Shown piece after piece: positions 56,823 to 64,000 of a DNA stretch of 64,000 bases. The stretch is from Thermomucor indicae-seudaticae (Eukaryota > Mucoromycota > Mucoromycetes > Mucorales > Lichtheimiaceae). A program made the position numbers and the translations under genes. Under the pieces are notes generated by a model, which made no database searches, was not told the origin of the DNA, and saw only the letters and a program-made list of their open reading frames with translations. Position 1 is the first letter of the stretch. Each line of letters opens with the position of its first letter. The stretch is from positions 1 to 64,000 of the forward strand of contig JSYX01000126.1 of NCBI GenBank assembly GCA_000787465.1, in the 5' to 3' direction.

Positions 56823-58299
56823 AAACGACTATCCGCCCAGGCTATCTCTACGCATGCGGTCTTAACGGTATAAGACGATTGAGCCTTCAAAAAACAGCCA
56901 TCAGCGATAAGGCCAGTTTTCTCTACCTTATCATCATTTGCGTCTTGCCTCTGTCGCGCACAAATGTTCGCCCATCGGCCGTGGCTTCACTAACCACCTC
57001 ACGATCGCAACGGAAGATTCCGTCGAGCTGGGGTGACTCTCTTGTATGTGCGGATGCAAACCTTGGTTCCATTGGTCTCGAGTTCAAGGTCCCTCTCTGT
57101 GCATGCGACGGAACGATCTATAGCGCGATGCTGTCAGAAGGGCCATAAGAGAGCCATTGCTTCAACTGCCATAATGCGCAGCCTTTACAGTCCGAGTAGC
57201 TACTACTGCTGCTGTCTGCAGTCCGAGATGTTACCTGCCGTGTTAATTATCTTGGGAACCACGATGTACTTGTAACACTCCTCTTATACACCGAAAATAT
57301 GTAAGCATGGATACATTTGAAGGATGCAAAGACTTGTAAGCTGCTATAGACGCGGATTTTCTTGCCAAACCAAGCTCTATTATTTCATCGCTTACGACGA
57401 CAAAAGCAAAGAATATGAAAAAGAAAACACAGAAAACGAGTGCTATAATAAAGATAGAGTTGGTTTCTGCCGTACACATTGTCTTCGCAATATGTGTTCC
57501 ACAGTGAGAGCATGCCAAATGTCTTTGCCACAGTAAAGAACTACACAAATACATGTACATGCAAAGGGCGTTTCGAACATTCAAACGGAGGCATCTGCTT
57601 GAGTTTCAACGGCTTTTTGCTTCTGGTATTACTTGATGAGCAGGACGCGGTGAAACGTGGAGGTATGAGGACGTCGGGCTGCGAAGTCAAAGTCATCCAT
57701 GGTGACAAAGTCTAGTACTGATTCCATGGACACCTTTGCATGCCGAACTAGCTGAATGATCGGTGTCATCTTTTTCACAAAGTTCGATTTTGGAAGTTAG
57801 GTACAGGCAACCCTGCAAATGTAGCTTTCCGGGCAGCCTGTCCCCGACATAAAGGCCTACGACAAGCGTGACCCCATGGCTCGTTGAGAAATCCGGCGTA
57901 GGATGGAGTATGTAACAGTAGCACATACGTAGTGATCTATGTGAAGGAGGGAACGTAAAATAAAACGCGTTTATTATATCAAATTAGAAAAAACAGGACG
58001 GGAAGCATAAAGACTGGGTCATACCGTCTCCTAACGTCGTATGGACAAAAAGTACAAGACAGCAATAGCAAGGGAAAAAGAGCAACAGAGGTGCAAAATA
58101 ACGAGTGACAAACAAAAATGCCGATTCACGTCATTAGATAGCTCCTTCCTCTGGGCCTCCGCGCTAATCAAAACCTCCATTCTTCTCAACACCATCAGGA
58201 ATTGCTCTTCTGAAATCTAATCAATTGCGCGGGGGGAAGTCGAGGGATAAAGGAAGAGGCCTTCTGAATCGGTAGTTATTGACACAAAAAATAGGAGCC
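56823..58299. other. Intergenic, no gene seen
   Basis: Only short, domain-free frames on both strands. Confidence 0.5.
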
Positions 58300-59112
58300 T
58301 CAACGTAAAAAGAGCGCCGACCGTATGAGCCTTGTCATATTCAATGCATTAAGCAACCTTATGAACGAAATATATACGCCTCCTGACTGGCCAATGCACC
58401 CAACTGCAATCCTTGAAGGTTCGAGATGAGGTAGGCATACTCCTCCAAGGAGAGGAGTTTCGCCTCGACCCTGGAGAGTAACGGTGTGAGTGTCTTTTTC
58501 CGGAGGCATCAGAGCCGTCTATTGAAAGCGGTCAGTCACTATGTCCGGCCCAGTTTCAGCATATTATCTTACCCGCGTTGCTGTGATCAAGTTCTCTTAG
58601 GTATCTTCCCGGAGAAACCATGTGTGCGCTCAGGAAAGCCTCCACTCCGTCTTCAGCCACGAAGCCTTCTTGCAAAGATACTAGAAGAAGTTTGTGGTGG
58701 TGATGAAGCGAATTCTGAACCGAACTGTGCATTACCATGGGAGCTTTCGTAGTCCGAATTATCGGAAGAGAGAACGATAGCTTCGGGCACAGCAAAAAGA
58801 CAGCTAATGCTGGCCTGGCCTGGCCTGGGCAGATCAGATCCATAGTCATTCAGGCCCACTCGGGTCAGTAACAGCAGCAACGCGGACCTGCGTTTGTTCC
58901 CATTTCAAGCTGCCAGCAGCGACAGAGAAGCGGTGTTCCGGGAAGCCATCAACCGTGATCTGGAATGTTTTCGTGGTAGTACTTGCAGAATCCGCACCAA
59001 CCATCGTTCCGTAGACGCGCTCTCTACTGGCCTTGGCCGTGTTCAACAGGGTGAGAGCAGAAGAGCACAAGGTTCTGGGAAGAACAGAGCAACGAGAAGA
59101 TGTTTTAGGCAT
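58300..59112 (-). CDS. Possible spliced gene, unknown product
   Basis: From an ATG at 59112 (MPKTSSRCSVLPRTLCSSAL, Ser/Arg-rich and leader-like) coding-looking pieces continue towards 58300: ITVDGFPEHRFSVAAGSLKW, VPEAIVLSSDNSDYESS, GFVAEDGVEAFLSAHMVSPG and YLRELDHSNA followed by a GTAAGA donor and an AATAG acceptor near 58520. They are in different frames and could be joined by short introns, but I could not obtain one consistent model. GC content is above that of the flanks. No domain recognised. It may also be a decayed gene. Confidence 0.3.
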
Positions 59113-59966
59113 AATGAAAAGCGCTGGGCAGTGGTGAACACTTTAATGAGAGCAAAAGGTGTGGGATTGCAGGAGAAAAAAGCTCTATGCAATAGTCTCC
59201 GTTTGACGTCATGCAGGTGACAAGTAACGGAGCAAATTCAAGATGACTGGGGCACCAGATCTGGTGCCGCGAATTAATATCCATTAAAGAGGTCATATAA
59301 AATAAGCTGGATTCACGCACGAACATCTTCGACAGTGCTCCTTATGGCCAACACTTGCTCGGCTAGTGCCAGCTTTCTTGCTCACTGGCAAGACCTTACA
59401 CACTTTCTTCGAAAGAAATTCAGCGATTTAGACGAAGCTGAATAAAATCACTGCCACACACCGGTAAAGGTATGTTATCTTTAGAATTCAATAGCGATGC
59501 TGATAAAACGCTTCTAGCAAGTTCAAGTACTGTGGCGGCTTCTATTAACGGGACAGACATACGGCATAGCACTCACTTCCTGATGTGTGTTCTTGTAGGT
59601 GTAATACAAGATTCCAACGAACCGGGGTATACAAAGTCTTTTCTTAATAGGATCGGTACCATTTCTTTTACGTGAATGCTGCCGGGGTTGTCTATTGCGT
59701 CGGGTGCATTCACGTTTGCGCAAGAAGCAAGTGTGCGAATTAAAATGATATTATTCATGCCTTTTTAAATCCACACACTTGTCTAGAGCGTTCCCCATTT
59801 GACGCAAAAGACCACCTGCAGCAGCGCAAAACATTGTCTGAAATAGATCTGATCGTGCTTTTTGCCATCTGATAACGCCATCGCCGACAAGCCCCGCAGA
59901 TTCACCGAAATAAACTAAAAAACAAGCTATTTGCGTTCTATATCCTCCAAGGGTGTTTCATGTAGC
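59113..59966. other. Intergenic, upstream of atm1
   Basis: No gene seen. Contains a perfect 18-bp palindrome at 59251-59268, listed separately. Confidence 0.5.
59251..59268. repeat. Perfect 18-bp palindrome
   Basis: GGCACCAGATCTGGTGCC reads the same on both strands with no spacer. It lies between the unknown minus-strand gene and atm1, so it could be a dimeric protein-binding site or chance. Confidence 0.6.
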
Positions 59967-62240
59967 ATGTTGCCGAGATTACCTATCTCTGCAACACACC
60001 TGCGAGCCTCTCAGTCTCGGCTACTGGGATGCAGGGGCCTTATAGTGAAAGAAGCATGGATCGGAAGATCACCCATTGCATCCCGCTTGCAGAAAACTCC
60101 ATCCTACCGGGTTACGACTCTTGGTTTTCGTGCGCCATGCCGGTCATTCACGTCACATCGACCTCTCTTGCAACAACAATCGAAACAGACTCAGAAATCC
60201 GTTGCGCAGAGTACCAAGCCTACTCCAGTTACGACAGCAGCAGCAAAAGGATCCAAAAGGAATGCGACCACCGACCTGGCCATTATCCGTCAGCTGTTAA
60301 AGTACATTTGGCCCAAGAACGATTGGGGCGTGAAAGCGCGAGTGGTGATTGCGTTATCGCTACTGGTTGGCGGCAAGCTCTTGAATGTGCAAGTGCCCTT
60401 TTTCTTCAAGGACGTGATTGACTCGCTGGGCGGGACGATCCCTGCGGACGCGACCCTGTGGACCGTGTGCGGCTTGACGGTGATCGGCTATGGATTAGCG
60501 CGGCTGGGCGCGAGCGCATTCCAGGAGCTTCGGAATGCGGTTTTTGCTGGCGTGGCCCAAAAGGCGATCCGGCGCGTTGCCCTGAACGTGTTTGCGCACC
60601 TGCACCGACTGGATCTCAGTTTCCACCTGACGCGACAGACCGGCGGCCTGAACCGTGCGATTGATCGTGGCACCAAGGGTATCAGTTTCCTGCTTAGCTC
60701 GATGGTCTTCCATGTGCTGCCGACCGCGCTCGAGATCTCGATGGTGTGCGGTATCCTGGCGTACAAGTTCGGCACGCCGTACGCGATCGTCACGTTCGGC
60801 ACGATCCTGGCGTACACCGCGTTCACCGTGACGACGACCGCGTGGCGGACGCAGTTCCGCAAGCAGGCCAACGCAGCGGACAACGAGGCAGCGACCAAGG
60901 CGGTCGACTCACTCATCAACTTTGAGGCCGTAAAGTACTTTAACAACGAGCAGTTTGAGGCGCAGCAGTACGACAAGCCGCTCCAGAAATACGAACGGGC
61001 GTCGCTCAAGGTGGCGTCGAGTCTGGCTGGGCTGAATGCGGGCCAAAATGCGATCTTCAGCACGGCGCTGACGATCATGATGTATCTGTCGGCGCAGGGC
61101 GTGGTCGAAGGCACGATGACGGTCGGTGACGTGGTGATGGTGAACCAGCTCGTGTTCCAGTTGTCGATGCCGCTCAATTTCTTGGGCTCGGTGTACCGCG
61201 AGCTGCGCCAGTCGTTGATCGATATGCATACGATGTTTGACCTCGAGAATCAGAAGGCGACGATCCAGGACGCCCCGGATGCAAAGGACCTGGTGTTTCG
61301 TGGCGGCGAAATTCGGTTTGAAGATGTCGTGTTTGGGTATCATCCTGAACGGCCGATTTTGAACGGTGTCAGCTTCACGGTCAAGGCAGGCGAAAAGGCA
61401 GCCTTTGTTGGGCCGAGTGGATGTGGGTAAGTGGGGCGGCTTCGCATGTGGGGCTTATTTCTGGAATAAAGAGGGCTCACTGTTTTGTCAGTAAATCGAC
61501 CATCTTGCGTTTGCTTTTCCGGTTCTATGAACCACAGTCGGGCAACATATACATTGATGGACAGAATATTAAAAAGATCCGTCTGGACAGCTTGCGCCGG
61601 GCCATTGGCGTAGTTCCTCAGGACACGAGTTTGTTTAACAACACCATCTTTTATAATGTGCAATATGGCCGAATCAATGCTACACCCGAGGAGGTATACG
61701 AAGCTGCGAAACGGGCGCAGATCCACGATGTCATCATGAGCTTACCGGAAAAGTATGATACCAAAGTTGGAGAACGAGGATTGATGCTGTCCGGTATGTA
61801 TTACCTCTTTATTTTTATCTTTTCCGGGAATGATTGATTCATGGACATCATCAGGTGGTGAGAAGCAACGCGTGTCCTTGGCACGGACAATTCTCAAGAA
61901 CCCAAAGATCTTGTTCCTTGACGAAGCGACCTCTGCTCTGGATACGCACACTGAACAGTCCCTGCTTGCTAGTTTCCGGACGCTGTTGAGAGAGACGGGT
62001 ATGACGAGCCTCCATATTGCTCACCGTCTACGGACTATTGCCGACGCTGGTAAGCTCCCAATCCTTGTTGCATGGCATTTCACCAGAACTCATTCCCCCG
62101 GGAATCTTGTAGACACTATCTTTGTCTTGAAAGACGGCAAAATTGCTGAATCAGGCTCTCACGAACAATTGGTGAACAAGCCAAAGGGTGTATATAAGGG
62201 GATGTGGGAGAGGCAGGAAAACACAGATGCCTATTTGTAA
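59967..62240 (+). CDS. atm1: Mitochondrial ABC exporter Atm1
   Basis: 694 residues in four exons (59967-61426, 61492-61793, 61855-62049, 62113-62240), a normal length for Atm1. An Arg/Ser-rich N-terminus fits a mitochondrial presequence. The transmembrane half contains conserved Atm1 stretches such as [20 protein letters not shown] and [20 protein letters not shown]. The nucleotide-binding domain has Walker A GPSGCGKST (split by intron 1), LSGGEKQR (split by intron 2), Walker [13 protein letters not shown] and the switch His in SLHIAHR. It exports a glutathione-linked sulfur species from the matrix for cytosolic Fe-S assembly. The last intron (62050-62112) is 63 nt and lacks stops, so its retention would insert 21 residues without a frameshift. 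Confidence 0.95.
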
Positions 62241-62282
62241 ATATCACTTACTGTCATTCGTTATTAATTAAAATATAGAGAT

Positions 62283-62861
62283 CTACTCGAAACCTGAGAC
62301 CAATTTGTAGAAAAACGGACATGTGTTCGTTATAGACAAAATCTGGGACAGAGGAAAATCTCTGGAGTGATGCTGTATGGCAATTTTTCTGCCAACGTCT
62401 GGAGCATCGTCTACGATGTCAACAGCAAACGAGGGGATGCCAGATACGGCAGACAACACGAACCGGGGCCAGGCAGCTGAAGCGTGATGGGCTTCTAGCT
62501 TAGCAGTTTGTCTTGGAAGGGAAGCGAGTTCGTTGGCATGACTCTTGAAAACGGACTTTAGGGCCTCTTGATACCAAGGCCGGAAAGGTCGGGCAGGAAA
62601 TCCAAAGTACGAGCTAACACAGGGTCCAAGTCCGGAAAGGAACCATGCCGGGGTGGAGCTTGGTACGGAGCCGGGTGGACTTCGAAGGCAGCAAATTTGT
62701 CGGGCATGGTAGCAGGATGGAGAACAATAGCGAGAACTGAGAGCAGAAAGACAGAGAGCGAGACAGAAACGAGATGTCGAGCGGCAGATGAGCGGCGGTG
62801 ACAGAGCGCGGTGGGGTGCGATAGGGTTTAGGGTGAGAAGTAGAGAAAAGATATAACCCAA
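62283..62861 (-). CDS. Open frame convergent with atm1, doubtful
   Basis: A 192-residue open frame with moderately sensible composition in its second half (PWYQEALKSVFKSHANELAS, FVLSAVSGIPSFAVDIVDDA). A different frame nearby starts MPDKFAAFEVHPAPYQAPPR. A spliced or decayed minus-strand gene is possible. No domain, start signal or splice structure convinces me. Confidence 0.25.
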   Translation of the reverse strand: MGYIFSLLLTLNPIAPHRALSPPLICRSTSRFCLALCLSALSSRYCSPSCYHARQICCLRSPPGSVPSSTPAWFLSGLGPCVSSYFGFPARPFRPWYQEALKSVFKSHANELASLPRQTAKLEAHHASAAWPRFVLSAVSGIPSFAVDIVDDAPDVGRKIAIQHHSRDFPLSQILSITNTCPFFYKLVSGFE

Positions 62862-62943
62862 AGAACACGAGAGAAGACAACAAGAAAGAGCTAGAGACAG
62901 TAAGACGTCTTTTCGCTTCTAATTTAAAGCTTCATCAGGTGTT

Positions 62944-63928
62944 TTACATTAGCTCTTTTATAGCCATACAGCCAAACATAGCCTTGTGGTGGCCAAAGCT
63001 AGCCTTCTTTGGCGATGCACCATGATAGGCTCCAGAGGTCTCGAGAATCAGGACTTCCGCGTCAGACATAGCCTGAAAGCGAATGACCCCATCCGCAAGG
63101 TACTTTTCTGGCTCGTCCATTGGGCCTTGTTTGCGGATCTGAACTGCCATAGACTCCAGTGGCTCTTCTCCTGGGAAAAACACTGCTCGGACGCTCTCAC
63201 TTTTCTTCACCATCCCAGCGCAGAGCGTGAAGGTGTGGGGACCGGAACAAGGTTTCTTTGCAGATCTTGGCAGAGACTCAACAACTGGCTGTTACTCAGG
63301 CCCGTGCCATTTGTCTGAACCGAGCGAACGACACCGACTAAACTAGCTACATCGGCGTTTCGAATTCTCGCAATGGTATCTGTTGGGAATGCATCGAACA
63401 ATGCGTCGGTCAACGGTTGAACAAGACCGGTGTCAAAATTCAATCCCAAACAGGTCTCATTGATCGCTCCCATGACATTAAATTTGTTCCACCGACCATC
63501 CACCAAAACCGTAAAGGTATTAAACTTGTTAACAAACACCCGTGGTTCCTTGCTTAATTCAGCGACAACGTTTTGTTGGGGCGTTGTTACGTGAAAAGGA
63601 CAGGTCAATAAAAGTGAGAAGATCAACTTCCTTGACCGCATCGCTGGGGGATTATCCGTAACAGATGTGGCTCGCTTGGTTGCTGTCACAAGCATACAGA
63701 CTGGCAATCCAGCATTTCAGCAGCGTGAAATGCCGGTTTCTGTTCTGCGACTGTCAGTGGCGCATCGGGGATTGCAGAATAGCCAGCTGCGAGGCTGAAT
63801 GATTCCTCTGCGACACATTCGAGGTGTTCGAGACGCGCTTTCTTTTTGTTGTGCGTACTGTGTTGCTGCTGCGAACGTATGTTTCCGGACAGACAAAACA
63901 ATCTCTTCGCAATGTCTATCGACGTCAT
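62944..63928 (-). pseudogene. Frameshifted lineage-specific gene, possible PD-(D/E)XK-like fold
   Basis: Coding-looking blocks in order on the minus strand: MTSIDIAKRLFCLSGNIRSQ (from the ATG at 63928), then after a plausible intron (acceptor CCCCCAG near 63646) DAVKEVDLLTFIDLSFSRNN, then in another frame EPRVFVNKFNTFTVLVDGRW and FDAFPTDTIARIRNADVASL ... CQDLQRNLVPVPTPSRSALG, then in a third frame MVKKSESVRAVFFPGEEPLE, LADGVIRFQAMSDAEVLILETSGAYHG and HHKAMFGCMAIKEL before a stop at 62944. The shifts near 63575 and 63210 have no splice signals, so this is probably a pseudogene. The ADGVIRF...EVLILETS pattern loosely recalls a PD-(D/E)XK nuclease core, with the Lys replaced. That assignment is weak. 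Confidence 0.45.
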
Positions 63929-64000
63929 CTCGCTTCTCGCAATTCAGCGGATTCAGGTCGTGCAAATTACACCACTGCGGTACAAATGTTGCGTAGAAGT

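Noticed and set aside
60488..61177. 229-residue minus-strand frame
   Set aside because: Antisense to the highly conserved transmembrane part of atm1 in GC-rich sequence.

Overview
The window looks like nuclear DNA of a filamentous fungus, most probably an early-diverging one (Mucoromycota/Mucorales-like). Housekeeping genes have fungal architectures: a FucP-type sugar transporter, a PAK/Ste20 kinase with a CRIB domain, Swr1, Atm1, a Leu5-type carrier and a UPF0658-type Golgi membrane protein. Introns are numerous and short (about 50-75 nt), with GT...AG ends, CTRAY-like branch sites and, unusually often, GC...AG ends. The Mucoromycota placement is inferred from gene style, not from a phylogenetic marker.

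Layout. 1-5.2 kb: the broken end of a Tc1/mariner transposase, then non-coding DNA with several self-complementary repeats. 5.2-6.6 kb: an MBOAT acyltransferase. 6.6-10.6 kb: gene-poor, with a dispersed repeat, degraded coding sequence and a 148-bp MITE with TA duplications. 10.6-28.0 kb: a gene-dense block with the sugar transporter (-), a Sec14/BCH-RhoGAP protein (+), a PAK kinase (+), a mitochondrial carrier (-), Tra2 splicing factor (+), a double-CCCH protein (+) and Mediator subunit Med10 (+). 29.3-38.9 kb: an accessory region with three tandem paralogues (all -) of a small forkhead-like protein that share promoter and 3' flanking sequence; a spliced gene of unknown function sits inside it. 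39.3-40.9 kb: a polytopic membrane protein (-). 41-43.8 kb: transposon wreckage with a Pif1-type helicase fragment and a frameshifted Fanzor/TnpB-like nuclease. 44.0-62.2 kb: dense again, with eIF3m (-), Swr1 (+), a bHLH factor (+), a Leu5-type CoA carrier (-) and Atm1 (+). 62.3-64 kb: a frameshifted gene of unknown family (-).

No single pathway links the genes. The conserved genes serve chromatin and transcription (Swr1, Med10, bHLH), RNA processing and translation (Tra2, CCCH, eIF3m), Rho/Cdc42 signalling (RhoGAP next to PAK, both acting on Cdc42/Rac-type GTPases) and mitochondrial transport (YMC1-like, Leu5-like, Atm1).

The most notable material is the triplicated forkhead-like family, whose DNA-recognition helix is degenerate, the Fanzor-like relic next to helicase debris, and at least four well-supported GC-AG introns. 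Exon boundaries were read by eye from splice signals and family conservation. No RNA-seq or database search was available.
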